A stretch of 64,000 nucleotides of DNA from Ruminococcus flavefaciens ATCC 19208 (GCF_000518765.1 NZ_JAEF01000015.1:124001-188000), one strand, 5' to 3'; positions 50,706 through 61,165 are shown, counted from the stretch's first letter. Notes: generated by a model not told the origin, from the letters alone. Made by a program: numbers and translations.

Positions 50706-53042
50706 TCAAACACGTGTGTGGATCTGTCCGCCTGCAAGAGTCTTGCCCTTTGCAGCTGCAAGATCAGAGATGTTTACGTTCTGGTAACCATTCTGTGCGA
50801 GCCATGGGAGAACCTCTTCCATAGCTGCTGCTGTTGTAGCATAGTTCTCGTGACAGAGTACGATAGCACCCTCAAGTGAGCCGTTCTGAGCAGCCTGCTT
50901 GATTGTGTTTACGATCTGATCCTTAGATGCGCCGTTCCAGTCCTGAGTGTCGATTGCACAGCTGATAAGCGGTACATCGTAGAGAGCTGACTTAACCTGT
51001 CCGCCGCCATCGAGATATGGAAGTCTCATGAGGTGTGAAGGCTCAGCACCGATGATGCTCTTGAGCTTGCTGTTGCACTGCTCCCACTCGCTTCTGATCT
51101 GCTGTGAACCAAGTGAACCCAGTGACTGATGTGACTTTGTATGGTTAGCTACTTCCATACCGTTCTGGTACTCGTACTTGACCTGATCGTTTGTCTTGAT
51201 CCAGTCACCTACGATGAAGAATGTAGCTGTCATGTTGTTCTTGATAAGAGCGTCAATGATTCTGTAACCCGGATCTGACTTGCTTGTAGCTGATGCACCG
51301 TCATCGAATGAGATAGCGCAGAGCTTCTTGCCAGCCTGTACGCCGCCGCCCTGAGGCTGACCGCCGTTGTTCTGCTGACCCTGATTCCAGTCATTGTTCT
51401 GGTTGCCCCAGTTGTTCCAGTCATTATTCTGCTGACCCTGGTTGTTCCAGTTCCAGTTATTGTTGTTCCAGTCATTGTTTACAACGCCGTTCCACTGGTT
51501 GTTGTTCTGGTTATTCCAGTCCCAACCCTGGTTCTGGTTCCACTGATTGTTGTTCTGGTTGTTCCAGTCCCAGTTGTTCTGCTGCTGACCCTGATTATTC
51601 CAGTCCCAGCCCTGATTCTGGTTCCACTGGTTATTGTTGTTCCAGTCATTGTTCTGGTTCCACTGGTTATTATTGTTCCAATCGTTGTTCTGGTTCCACT
51701 GGTTGTTATTGTTCCAGTCGTTATTCTGGTTCCAGTTATTCTGATTGTTCCAATCCCAACTCTGGTTGTTCCAGTCATTGTTTACAACGCCGTTCCACTG
51801 GTTGTTATTCTGGTTATTCCAGTCCCAAGTATTATTCTGGTTCTGGTTGTTCCAGTCCCATGACTGATTGTTCCAGTCATTGTTCTGCTGGCCCCAGTTG
51901 TTCCAGTCATTGTTCTGGTTGCCCCAGTTGTTCCAGTCATTGTTCTGCTGACCCTGGTTATTCCAGTCCCAGCTCTGATTGTTCCAATCATTGTTTACAA
52001 CACCATTCCACTGGTTGTTGTTCTGATTGTTCCAATCCCATGTATTATTCTGCTGACCCTGGTTGTTCCAGTCCCAAGACTGATTGTTCCAGTCGTTGTT
52101 CTGCTGACCCCAATTGTTCCAGTCATTGTTCTGCTGCTGACCGCCCCAATTGTTCCAGTCATTGTTCTGCTGACCCCAATTGTTCCAGTCGTTATTCTGC
52201 TGCTGACCGCCCCAATTGTTCCAGTCATTGTTCTGCTGCTGACCGCCCCAATTGTTCCAGTCGTTGTTCTGCTGCTGACCGCCCCAGTCATTTGACTGCT
52301 GGCCGCCACCGCCGCCTGCACCTTCTGTAACAGTTACACTCTTTACATTAGCGGAACCATTTGATCTGTAGCCTTCAATATTGAGTGATACCTCGTAAAG
52401 TGTACCTGACATATCGAGACCAGCCTTTTCCCAAGCCTCGAAATGCTTTGATACGTCGATAGTACCCTTCATGTAGTTTGTCTGGTTATTAGCCGAACCA
52501 CTCTGTGTACGAACGCTCCAGTACTGTGGGAATGTTGCTGTACCATCAAGTGATGGCTGATTATAACGCATTGACTTGCGTATATCATATGTATTGCCGT
52601 TAAGAGTTACTGTACCCTTATTCTCACCGTCATTTCCGGGTGGTCTCCAGTCGCCCCAGCCTTCTACGATATAGTACTCCATGAGAGGATTTCTTGTCCA
52701 TCCGTATACACACATATACGAATTTCCTCTTGGTGTGTACTCAACATCGTATGTAAGAACGATATTTCCGAAAGCCTTGTAATTTTTCTTCTGGCTGTCG
52801 TAATTCTTACCCATACGTGCAAGGAAGTTTTCAATATTGCTCCATGAGCAAGTAAATGAACCTGCACCCGGGTTCATTGAAACCTGACCCTGACCGTTCT
52901 GATTCCACATTTCGTAGTCGTATCCGCCGATATTACCTCTTGTCTGCTGATCAGCAGCTGAAGCAACAGCAGGGATACTTGCTGCGATCATCATTGCAGA
53001 AGCGCCTGCGCTAATGATCTTTTTGAGTTTTGTAAGCTTCAT
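50706..53042 (-). CDS. xynB: Bifunctional GH11 xylanase / CE4 deacetylase (XynB-like)
   Basis: 778 residues. Signal peptide to about 29. GH11 jelly roll (~31-240) with nucleophile E122 in NPLMEYYIVEGW and acid/base E223 in LNIEGYRSNG. A ~320-residue linker made of Asn/Gln/Trp units (NNDWNNWG, WDWNNQ) follows. It ends in a CE4/NodB domain (~575-778) with the metal Asp pair in SFDDGA and HTKSH. The enzyme cuts xylan and removes acetyl groups. The layout and size match what I recall of R. flavefaciens 17 XynB. No dockerin is present. AAAGGAGTG precedes the ATG. A near copy begins at 63537. Confidence 0.93.
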   Translation of the reverse strand: MKLTKLKKIISAGASAMMIAASIPAVASAADQQTRGNIGGYDYEMWNQNGQGQVSMNPGAGSFTCSWSNIENFLARMGKNYDSQKKNYKAFGNIVLTYDVEYTPRGNSYMCVYGWTRNPLMEYYIVEGWGDWRPPGNDGENKGTVTLNGNTYDIRKSMRYNQPSLDGTATFPQYWSVRTQSGSANNQTNYMKGTIDVSKHFEAWEKAGLDMSGTLYEVSLNIEGYRSNGSANVKSVTVTEGAGGGGGQQSNDWGGQQQNNDWNNWGGQQQNNDWNNWGGQQQNNDWNNWGQQNNDWNNWGGQQQNNDWNNWGQQNNDWNNQSWDWNNQGQQNNTWDWNNQNNNQWNGVVNNDWNNQSWDWNNQGQQNNDWNNWGNQNNDWNNWGQQNNDWNNQSWDWNNQNQNNTWDWNNQNNNQWNGVVNNDWNNQSWDWNNQNNWNQNNDWNNNNQWNQNNDWNNNNQWNQNNDWNNNNQWNQNQGWDWNNQGQQQNNWDWNNQNNNQWNQNQGWDWNNQNNNQWNGVVNNDWNNNNWNWNNQGQQNNDWNNWGNQNNDWNQGQQNNGGQPQGGGVQAGKKLCAISFDDGASATSKSDPGYRIIDALIKNNMTATFFIVGDWIKTNDQVKYEYQNGMEVANHTKSHQSLGSLGSQQIRSEWEQCNSKLKSIIGAEPSHLMRLPYLDGGGQVKSALYDVPLISCAIDTQDWNGASKDQIVNTIKQAAQNGSLEGAIVLCHENYATTAAAMEEVLPWLAQNGYQNVNISDLAAAKGKTLAGGQIHTRV
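51370..52300 (-). repeat. Tandem repeats coding the Asn/Gln/Trp linker
   Basis: Degenerate tandem units of GTTGTTCCAGTC(A/C)-type sequence (24-30 bases, grouped into larger blocks that recur, for example around ACAACGCCGTTCCACTGG at 51480, 51782 and 51995). The higher-order copies suggest growth by unequal recombination within the linker. Confidence 0.75.
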
Positions 53043-53130
53043 TCTTAATCACTCCTTTGTTTTTTTACAAAAATAATAAGTAATTTCAGAATTAAGTAAT
53101 TTCCCTGTTTGGTGCTTTCTTTATGTCATA

Positions 53131-53159
53131 ATTATATTTCTTGGCAATATATTTTACAA
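53131..53159 (-). promoter_or_regulatory. xynB promoter
   Basis: On the minus strand TTGTAA (53159-53154), 17-base spacer, TATAAT (53136-53131), with a leader of about 80 bases. Confidence 0.6.
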
Positions 53160-53738
53160 GTCATTTTTTGCCCTAATAGTTCAAACTAATCAAAAATTGC
53201 TATCGGATATGCATATCTCTACGGCGTAAACAAGCCCAAAACAACGTATCTACTTACAATAGTTAACCAAAAGGAGCTGTTTTACAAGATGTAAAAAAAT
53301 ACTTAAAAAAAACAAAACATAATATTATTTTTATCTTTTAACATAGAAATTTTACCATATTATTGTTCTTTTATAAGATTCGGACAAATAAATGCATTTT
53401 GCAGTTTGTACAAAAAAATCCTGAAAGTATTATTTTTTTCATACGCTTCTCTTTTTTCACGAAGATCAGAGCCTATGATTTTTGAAAAACGAGTCTGCAT
53501 AATACACAAATCGCACAGATAAAATTCATCAAAAATGCCAATCGGGATTTTTTAACGCTGCTGCGTTATTTTCAGCTTTTCATTTTATGATTTAACAGCC
53601 GTATTTCATCACTGCTCTCTTTCGATACAGAAAACTATTCATTTCATATTTCACCACAAAAGCCTATTTATAGCTTTTCGACAAGTTGTATATCATACAA
53701 ATTCAAACGTGGTTTGTTAACTTTTTTCTTATATTATA
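53160..53738. other. Long AT-rich region between divergent xynB and giant dockerin genes
   Basis: About 580 bases with no gene. It has several A and T runs and no clear repeat or riboswitch. Its length suggests regulation of both genes, but no specific site can be named apart from the promoters at each end. Confidence 0.45.
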
Positions 53739-53801
53739 TTGACTATTCGTATAAAATACGATATAATTTACGTAAATTGTGAGATTAAGTTCACACAATT
53801 G
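53739..53801 (+). promoter_or_regulatory. Promoter and palindrome of the giant dockerin gene
   Basis: TTGACT (53739-53744), 17-base spacer, perfect TATAAT (53762-53767). Just downstream, AATTGTGA (53775) and TCACACAATT (53792-53801) form an interrupted palindrome at the predicted start of transcription, a possible repressor site. Confidence 0.7.
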
Positions 53802-53835
53802 GTTTTATCCTAATTTTTATGTAAGGAGTGGTAAA

Positions 53836-56800
53836 ATGTTCAAACGAACCATTGCTATTGCACTAAGTGCTGTCTTATGTGCATCGGCGGTCACTTCAGG
53901 TTCTTATCCGGGGCTTTATCAAAAAGGCTCGGGAGGAAGCAGTTCGGCTGATGTCAATGCTTCCGATGCAGAACTGAAGGCGACAAACTCTCTTGGAAAA
54001 TATTTCCAGGAAACAATCGAAGACAAAAACAAAGTCCAAAAACTATCATTCAAAAACGACTTAATTGAAGGACAATTTGAGATCACAGCTCTTGATTTTG
54101 ATCCCCAAACAGGAGATATCCATGTCTTTTCTACTCAGTCTGAAAGTTGTACAGTAGAAGTCGATTTCTTTGATGATGAGTCCAACAAGCTGATCACATC
54201 AACTCAGATCAACGTTGAAAAAGGAGAAGTCATTGAAAGCGTAGGTCATATTGATACTCTGCTTCTTCCTGAATACTTCGTTGTCAAAGCTCATCTTCTT
54301 GACAGATTTGGCACAAGACTCTGCGCTGATTATACCAGAACACAGTATACAGAAAAGGTACACGAGTTCATCGCCACAGACATCAATGATTTCGACTCGG
54401 ATAAGGTAGTTAACTTTGATGAAAGTGAAAATACCAACTTTATCGTTCTAAGCGACGATACAGTCAAGGTCGATGTTTCTGAAGACAAGAATCAGCTCAT
54501 TTCCGTTGACTATGACAATAACATCTATAAATTTGAAAACGCAGATGAAATCCTTCTCAATGTGGAAAATGGTCAGTATCTCTACTGTCAGCCTAACGAA
54601 GAGGATATAATTGCTATCAAAGTAAATGATATCAGCACCAAAAACAACATAACAACTATTAAAGGTAACAATGATATACAAGAGATGTTTGATTTCGTAA
54701 AATTCGAATCTGTTTCAACTGTTGCTGATGGTGTTGTTGATAATTCAGATACAGGTATCGGCTATGAAATTCAGAAAAGCGAGGACGGCTCAGATGATAA
54801 GATAGTAGTTGATTCGGATGATCTTGCATATCATATTACTCAAGAAATGCAACAATATAACGAATATAATTACAGTGACACCGTAACAGGAATAGTTTCT
54901 GATAGTTTCCCTTTACAATTTGGACCAGATAACGCCAATATTAAGATAACTCCTTCTGCAACTATCAAATATTCGCTGACCGTAAATTTCTATCAGGACT
55001 GTTTGGATGTAAATGTTGAATTTGATTTGAAATTAGAATCAGAGCTTTCTATATCTATAGCTCTAACAGGAACTGGTGCATTAGTTACAGACAAAGCAGA
55101 AGAAGATGGTATCAAGCTTTTTGGCATCACTGTCGCTACATCTATCCCTGGACTTACAGTTCCAATAACAGTAAAATTTGTTTTTGAAATAAAAGGTGAA
55201 TTAAAAGTGTCATATAAAGCCACTGTTGAAATTGGCTTCTACTATGATAATGATAATGGACTAACTAAGATAGGTCTGTCTTCAGGAACCTGTACCGATG
55301 TCAAAATATCTGGTACTATATACTTTGGACTAAAAGTTAGCCTCGGATGTGCGATAATAGATGAAGATCTTGCTTCAATATCAATGTTCGGAAAATTTGG
55401 AATACAAATAACAGGTCATCTATGCGATGACACAGCAGGAAAAAACAAAGCGAATATAACAGGAACCAAAAATATATTATGTACTTCAAGTATGTCAGGT
55501 GATTCAATACACGCCTGCGATACCTGTATAACTGGTGAAATTTCACTTGTTGGTTCTTTTGGCCTTGACATTAAGCTCCTTGACAAACTTCCTATTTTAA
55601 AATTTTCTAACAGTATTACTTTATTATCGTACTCTGACAAAGCAGGTGATTATCATCTTTCACTTGGTGAATTTGATCCATCTGCTGAAACTATTGATCC
55701 AGAGAACGATTCAAACTGGTTATCTTCATCCCTTTCAAAACTACAGTTAAATCTTCTCTCTGAATGCCCTATCAAAGCATACCAAATTACAATAGATCCT
55801 CAAATCACACGTGAAACTATAAGTGCTGATGGAACCCCAAGAGAAACAACTGTTCCCAAAAATCAGCTTTCAATAAAAATTGACGACGTTACAATACCTT
55901 CGGGAAAAAGAGTCTATTGTAAAGGTGCAGTTGACGGTAAAGGCAAGTCATACACTGCTTATGTAACAGTTGACGGAAAAACTTTCCATGAAGACTTTGA
56001 CGTTTATTATTCAAGCAAAACAGTTACCGTCTCAGGTACAATAACTGTAAACGAAGACGGCGGTGTAATTTCATCACAAGATAACAATGACAATAATAAT
56101 AGCGGAGAACCTGTTTCACCTCCTGCAACAACGCAGCAAGTATTCCCTTCTGCTTCAAGCGGAAGTAAGCCTGCAAATCCTAAGCCTGCTCCGAGAACGA
56201 TAGAATCAATACAGCTTGGCGACCACATTACAGGTACTATTTACGATAATGGGTATCTTAATATTTATGGCTACGGCGATATGTATGATTTCAACTCACC
56301 TGCTTTCTCACATGGAGCAATGGTAAAGCAGATCTTTTTCCAGGATAAAGCACCTGAAGAAGATCTCTTTATCACAAGCATAGGAAATCACGTATTTGAC
56401 GGCTTTACTTCACTAAATAATTCGACTTGTACACATGGTGTTAAACCAACAGAGGATATACTCCTCCTTCCTGAGCACCTTAAAAGGATAGGAGCATATG
56501 CTTTCAAGGGCTGCTCAGCTATCAAAAATCTTCCTTTAGGCAAGGAGATCGAAAGCATCGGCGAATACGCATTCCAGAACTGTACAGGCATAACAGAGCT
56601 TGTTATCCCTGATTCAGTTACAGCTATCGGCAGACTTGCTTTCAACGGCTGTACTGCTCTTACCGATCTCACTCTCCCAATCGCAGCAACAGATAAGAGC
56701 TATACTCTCAAGGACGCTGAGATCAATCAGCATTGTTCAGTAGCAGATATGTTCCTTTCTCAGGATTGGAGCTGGACAAATGACGGTATGGACTTCTCCG

Positions 56801-59800
56801 ATTACTCTATTGCAAATATCACTGTAACAGGCGGCGAAGTTATCCCTTCTTATGCATTCTCTCACATGACTACACTGAAGAATATAGACCTCAGCAGCAC
56901 TTCTATCAGTGCAATAGGAGACTATGCTTTCTGGAATTGTAATAATCTCACAGAAGTCAAGCTTCCAAAGACAGTTACAACACTCGGAAACTATTCATAT
57001 TACGGAAACCCGATAACTGCTCTTCCTGATAACGGTGCAATTACATCAGCAGGAAATTATGCATTTGGTGAATGCCCAAATCTGAAAAAGGTAACTGTTC
57101 CTTCGACATATACATCTTTAGGAAAGGGGGCATTCTACAGTTGTACTAACTTAACAGACCTCACTATCCCAAGTTCTGTTACATATATGGGTAATCTCAT
57201 ATTTAACGGTTGTACTTCTCTTGTAAATCTTGAAATACCATATGCAGCAACTTCCAAGAGCTGTTCAGACGCAGAAGGCAAAATTGACCAGCACTGCTCG
57301 GTTTCAGATCTATTCCTTGCTCAGGATTGGAGTTGGACAAATGATGGCATGGACTTCTCCGACTACTCCATCTCAAACATCACTGTAACAGGCGGATACA
57401 GAATACCAGACTATGCTTTCTCAAATATGACCACTCTTAAGGTGATCGACCTTAGCAAGTCAAAAATATACGATATAAACAGCTATGCTTTCTGGAACTG
57501 TAAAAACCTTACAACAATAAAGCTCCCTAAAACAACTATGAATATCGGCGGTCATGCATTCTACAATACCGCTATACCATCTCTTCCTGACAACGGAAAG
57601 ATAAAGACAATAGGTGAATATGCATTTGCTGACTGCTCAAAGCTTACATTCACTACATTCCCAGCATCATACACATCTATCGGCGCATATGCATTCCAGA
57701 ATTGTCTTGGAATAAAGAAACTCGTTGTTCCGGCAACAGTTACAACACTTGGTACACAAATGTTCAATGGCTGTACTGCATTGACAGATCTTACTCTCCC
57801 ATATGCAGCAACAAAGAACAGCTGTGCTCTTACAAGCGGTGCTCTCGATCAGCATTGTTCAGTTGCTGACCTATTCCTCAGTCAAGATTGGAGTTGGGAT
57901 AATTCAGATATGGAATTTATTCCATCATATAATCTTGAAAAGATCACTATAACAGGCGGCGAAATAATTCCGGCATATGCATTCTCGCACATGACAAGCG
58001 TTAAGGAGATCGACCTCAGCGGTACAGAACTTACTGTTATTGGCAAGTACGCTTTCAACGACTGTACTGCACTTGAAAAGATAACTTTACCTGATTCACT
58101 TCATACGCTCGGTGAATATGCATTCAGAAACTGCACAGCATTACCTGAGATTACTCTGAATGACGGACTTGATACTATCAGTGGACGTGCTTTCCAGAAT
58201 TGTGAAAAAATCACATCAATGATAATTCCTGATACAATTACAGTTTTGGGAACACAGATATTCAACGGCTGTACAAAACTTGAAGAATTACAGCTTCCAT
58301 ACGCAGGCACATTAAAAAGCTGTACTTTTTCTGACGGCGAAGTAAATCAGCATTGTTCTGTAGCCGATCTCTTCCTTACTCAGGATTGGAGCTGGCCGAA
58401 TGACGGTATGGATTTCTCAAACTATGCTATCAGAAAAATCACCATAACCGGCGGTGACAAGATTCCTTCATACGCATTCTCACATATGCAGACTCTTGAA
58501 GAGATCGACCTCAGCAATACTTCTATTAATACAATAGGTGATTACGCATTCTGGAATTGCAGTAAACTTGCTGAAATAAAGATACCTGATACTGTTACAT
58601 CAATCGGCAATTATTCTTACTATGGTACACCAATCACAAAACTTCCTGATAACGGACATATCAAGACAGTAGGCAGTTACGCATTCGCAGAGTGTCAGAA
58701 CTTCGGCGACATCACTATACCTAAGTCCTATACAAGCTTCGGAAGCTATGCATTCCAGAATTGTAAGGGCATTAAAAAGCTTGTTATACCTCCTACAGTT
58801 ACATCACTTGGTACACAGATATTCAACGGCTGTACATCACTGAAGGAACTTACTCTTCCATATGCTGCTACAACATTAAAGGGTACTCAGGGTGACGCAG
58901 ATGTCAACCAGCACTGTTCTGTTGCTGACTTATTCCTTGTACAGAATTGGAGTTGGGAAAATGACAATATGGATTTCTCAACATATGCTCTTACAAAAGT
59001 TACTATCACAGGTGGAGATGTAATACCTAAATATGCTTTCTCGGGAATGAAATACCTTGAGGAGATAGATCTCAGCAACACTAAGATAACAACTATAGGA
59101 GATGCCGCATTCAACAACTGTGTAAATCTCACAACTCTCAAATTACCTACATCTCTGAAAAACATAAACTCATATGCATTTACAAACTGTGAGTCGATGA
59201 CAAACTTCGAGCTTCCAAAGAACCTTAGAGTTATCGGAGAATATGCTTTCAAGAATTGTACAGGAATACATACTCTTACTATCCCTGATTCCATAACATC
59301 TATGGGAACACTTATGCTTAACGGCTGCACAAAGCTTGAAACACTTACTATCCCATATGCAGGAACAGTAAAGACCTGTACTGATATGGACGGTGACATA
59401 AATCAGCACTGCTCAGTTGCCGATCTCTTCCTTTCACAAAATTGGAGCTGGGAAAACGATAAAATGGACTTCTCACCGTATAAGATCGCAAAGATAACTG
59501 TTACAGGCGGAGATAAGATACCACAGTATGCATTCTCTGGTATGAAAACTCTCAGAGAAGTCGATATAAACGATTCAGATATTGAACTGATCGCAGATTA
59601 TGCATTCAACAACTGCCCTGCTCTCAGATATGTTGAGGTACCTGACGGTGTTAACTTCATCAAGACAGGTACTTTCATAGGCGATACAGCAGATGTATAT
59701 ATCTACAGCAAGGATTGCTCTATAGCTGACAAGTCATTTGATGAGCATTACGCAGGCACTATCTACGGCTACGCTGATTCTATTGCAAAGAAATTTGCAG

Positions 59801-61038
59801 CAGCAAACGAATACAAATTCGTTCCTCTTGACGGAGAAGTTGTTTTAGGTCCTAAGGACATCTCAATGATAGCAGGAGATACCTACACTATCAAATCTGA
59901 TTATACTAAGCTTGAATACACATCTTCAGACAAGAAGGTGGCAACAGTTGACGAGAACGGTGTTATCAGTGCTATAGCAGCAGGTAAAGCTGTTATCAAT
60001 GTCAAGGCTTCCGACGGAAAGACCTGCGATATAAACGTAGGTGTAAACGCTCCTGCCAAGACAGTAACAACATCAACTACAACAACTTCAACAGGCAAGA
60101 CTACAACATCTACCACTTCCACAACTTCAAAGCCAACAACTACAACAAGCAAGACAACTACATCTACCACTTCTACAACATCAAAACCAACAACTACAAC
60201 AAGCAAGACTACAACATCTACCACTTCCACAACTTCAAAGCCAACAACTACAACAAGCAAGACAACTACATCTACCACTTCTACAACATCAAAGCCAACA
60301 ACTACAACAAGCAAGACAACTACATCTACCACTTCTACAACATCAAAACCAACAACTACAACAAGCAAGACTACAACATCTACCACTTCCACAACTTCAA
60401 AGACCACAACTACAACAAGCAAGACAACTACATCTACCACTTCCACAACTTCAAAGACCACAACTACAACAAGCAAGACAACTACATCTACCACTTCTAC
60501 AACATCAACCACTACAACTTCAACTACATCTGAGACTACAGAAACAACTACTACATCTACATCAACAACTTCTGAGTCTACAGAAACAACTACTACATCC
60601 ACATCAACAACTTCTGAGTCTACAGAAACAACTACTACATCTACATCAAAAACTTCTGAGTCTACAGAAACAACTACTACATCTACTTCAACAACCTCTG
60701 AGTCTACAGAAACAACCACAACAACCACTTCAACAACTTCACAGCCCGAACAGACAACAACTACTACAACTACACAGCCAATAACATATACCCCCGGCGA
60801 TATCAACAATACAGGTACTGTTGATGCTGTAGACGCTTCACTTATACTCGCTTATTATGCACGCATTTCCACAAATAAGGAAGGCAGCTTCACCGAGGCA
60901 CAGAAGCTTGCAGCAGATGTAGACGGTGACGGTATGATAAATTCTATTGACGCTTCATATGTTCTTGCATTCTATGTTTACGTTTCAACAACTAAAGAAA
61001 CTGTCGTGACTATAATAGAATTTATTAAGAAAAAGTAA
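53836..61038 (+). CDS. Giant secreted BspA-type LRR protein with Ig-like domain, Thr linker and dockerin
   Basis: 2400 residues from ATG 53836 (AAGGAGTGG upstream). Signal peptide (~1-22). An N-terminal ~750-residue region of strand-rich, unassigned sequence and a Pro/Ser/Asn linker (~755-790) precede a long BspA-like LRR_5 array (~815-1970; repeats such as YAFQNCTGITELVIPDSVT). The array is organised in six super-repeats, each bearing QHCSVADLFLSQDWSW. Then a BIG2 Ig-like domain (~2000-2072, ISAIAAGKAVINVKASDG), a ~240-residue Thr/Ser linker, and an R. flavefaciens-type dockerin (~2318-2400; GDINNTGTVDAVDASLILAYYA, ADVDGDGMINSIDASYVLAFY). No catalytic domain is recognised. An adhesion or binding role on the cellulosome is likely. 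Confidence 0.88.
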   Translation: MFKRTIAIALSAVLCASAVTSGSYPGLYQKGSGGSSSADVNASDAELKATNSLGKYFQETIEDKNKVQKLSFKNDLIEGQFEITALDFDPQTGDIHVFSTQSESCTVEVDFFDDESNKLITSTQINVEKGEVIESVGHIDTLLLPEYFVVKAHLLDRFGTRLCADYTRTQYTEKVHEFIATDINDFDSDKVVNFDESENTNFIVLSDDTVKVDVSEDKNQLISVDYDNNIYKFENADEILLNVENGQYLYCQPNEEDIIAIKVNDISTKNNITTIKGNNDIQEMFDFVKFESVSTVADGVVDNSDTGIGYEIQKSEDGSDDKIVVDSDDLAYHITQEMQQYNEYNYSDTVTGIVSDSFPLQFGPDNANIKITPSATIKYSLTVNFYQDCLDVNVEFDLKLESELSISIALTGTGALVTDKAEEDGIKLFGITVATSIPGLTVPITVKFVFEIKGELKVSYKATVEIGFYYDNDNGLTKIGLSSGTCTDVKISGTIYFGLKVSLGCAIIDEDLASISMFGKFGIQITGHLCDDTAGKNKANITGTKNILCTSSMSGDSIHACDTCITGEISLVGSFGLDIKLLDKLPILKFSNSITLLSYSDKAGDYHLSLGEFDPSAETIDPENDSNWLSSSLSKLQLNLLSECPIKAYQITIDPQITRETISADGTPRETTVPKNQLSIKIDDVTIPSGKRVYCKGAVDGKGKSYTAYVTVDGKTFHEDFDVYYSSKTVTVSGTITVNEDGGVISSQDNNDNNNSGEPVSPPATTQQVFPSASSGSKPANPKPAPRTIESIQLGDHITGTIYDNGYLNIYGYGDMYDFNSPAFSHGAMVKQIFFQDKAPEEDLFITSIGNHVFDGFTSLNNSTCTHGVKPTEDILLLPEHLKRIGAYAFKGCSAIKNLPLGKEIESIGEYAFQNCTGITELVIPDSVTAIGRLAFNGCTALTDLTLPIAATDKSYTLKDAEINQHCSVADMFLSQDWSWTNDGMDFSDYSIANITVTGGEVIPSYAFSHMTTLKNIDLSSTSISAIGDYAFWNCNNLTEVKLPKTVTTLGNYSYYGNPITALPDNGAITSAGNYAFGECPNLKKVTVPSTYTSLGKGAFYSCTNLTDLTIPSSVTYMGNLIFNGCTSLVNLEIPYAATSKSCSDAEGKIDQHCSVSDLFLAQDWSWTNDGMDFSDYSISNITVTGGYRIPDYAFSNMTTLKVIDLSKSKIYDINSYAFWNCKNLTTIKLPKTTMNIGGHAFYNTAIPSLPDNGKIKTIGEYAFADCSKLTFTTFPASYTSIGAYAFQNCLGIKKLVVPATVTTLGTQMFNGCTALTDLTLPYAATKNSCALTSGALDQHCSVADLFLSQDWSWDNSDMEFIPSYNLEKITITGGEIIPAYAFSHMTSVKEIDLSGTELTVIGKYAFNDCTALEKITLPDSLHTLGEYAFRNCTALPEITLNDGLDTISGRAFQNCEKITSMIIPDTITVLGTQIFNGCTKLEELQLPYAGTLKSCTFSDGEVNQHCSVADLFLTQDWSWPNDGMDFSNYAIRKITITGGDKIPSYAFSHMQTLEEIDLSNTSINTIGDYAFWNCSKLAEIKIPDTVTSIGNYSYYGTPITKLPDNGHIKTVGSYAFAECQNFGDITIPKSYTSFGSYAFQNCKGIKKLVIPPTVTSLGTQIFNGCTSLKELTLPYAATTLKGTQGDADVNQHCSVADLFLVQNWSWENDNMDFSTYALTKVTITGGDVIPKYAFSGMKYLEEIDLSNTKITTIGDAAFNNCVNLTTLKLPTSLKNINSYAFTNCESMTNFELPKNLRVIGEYAFKNCTGIHTLTIPDSITSMGTLMLNGCTKLETLTIPYAGTVKTCTDMDGDINQHCSVADLFLSQNWSWENDKMDFSPYKIAKITVTGGDKIPQYAFSGMKTLREVDINDSDIELIADYAFNNCPALRYVEVPDGVNFIKTGTFIGDTADVYIYSKDCSIADKSFDEHYAGTIYGYADSIAKKFAAANEYKFVPLDGEVVLGPKDISMIAGDTYTIKSDYTKLEYTSSDKKVATVDENGVISAIAAGKAVINVKASDGKTCDINVGVNAPAKTVTTSTTTTSTGKTTTSTTSTTSKPTTTTSKTTTSTTSTTSKPTTTTSKTTTSTTSTTSKPTTTTSKTTTSTTSTTSKPTTTTSKTTTSTTSTTSKPTTTTSKTTTSTTSTTSKTTTTTSKTTTSTTSTTSKTTTTTSKTTTSTTSTTSTTTTSTTSETTETTTTSTSTTSESTETTTTSTSTTSESTETTTTSTSKTSESTETTTTSTSTTSESTETTTTTTSTTSQPEQTTTTTTTQPITYTPGDINNTGTVDAVDASLILAYYARISTNKEGSFTEAQKLAADVDGDGMINSIDASYVLAFYVYVSTTKETVVTIIEFIKKK
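56728..59480 (+). repeat. Six super-repeats in the LRR array
   Basis: The block QHCSVADLFLSQDWSW-NDGMDF is coded six times, at about 56728, 57289, 57849, 58348, 58907 and 59400 (spacing about 560 or 500 bases). Each is followed by ITVTGG..IPxYAFSxM and several LRR units. The two spacings differ by roughly one LRR unit, which suggests duplication with loss or gain of whole repeats. Confidence 0.8.
60064..60780 (+). repeat. Tandem repeats coding the Thr-rich linker
   Basis: First about seven units of 54 bases (18 residues, SKPTTTTSKTTTSTTSTT), then 42-base units (SESTETTTTSTSTT). The copies are nearly identical in DNA. Such linkers are likely O-glycosylated and extended. Confidence 0.9.
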
Positions 61039-61050
61039 ACTTTTCCGAAA

Positions 61051-61080
61051 GGAGCTCCCCTATTCTGGGAGCTCTTTTCT
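61051..61080 (+). terminator. Terminator of the giant dockerin gene
   Basis: GAGCTCCC (61052-61059) and GGGAGCTC (61067-61074) followed by TTTTCTTTT. Confidence 0.9.
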
Positions 61081-61165
61081 TTTCGGACTGATAATCAATG
61101 TTATATCGGCTTTTTCGGACATATAAAAATAAAACATCCACTTTTCCTTCACTATTTTTCGCAGG

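Noticed and set aside
51479-52321. Several Thr/Gly-rich and Ser/Cys-rich frames inside the xylanase linker
   Set aside because: Shadow frames of the repeated Asn/Gln/Trp coding units, without ribosome sites.
53160-53738. Riboswitch or c-di-GMP aptamer in the long intergenic region
   Set aside because: No conserved aptamer core or stable set of hairpins could be recognised by eye.
60066-60770. Regular repeats considered as a CRISPR array
   Set aside because: The units are contiguous, without unique spacers, and stay in the coding frame of the giant protein.
59901-60809. 302-codon minus-strand frame rich in Val/Asp
   Set aside because: It is the antisense of the Thr-rich repeat linker, whose repetitive codons keep the opposite frame open.
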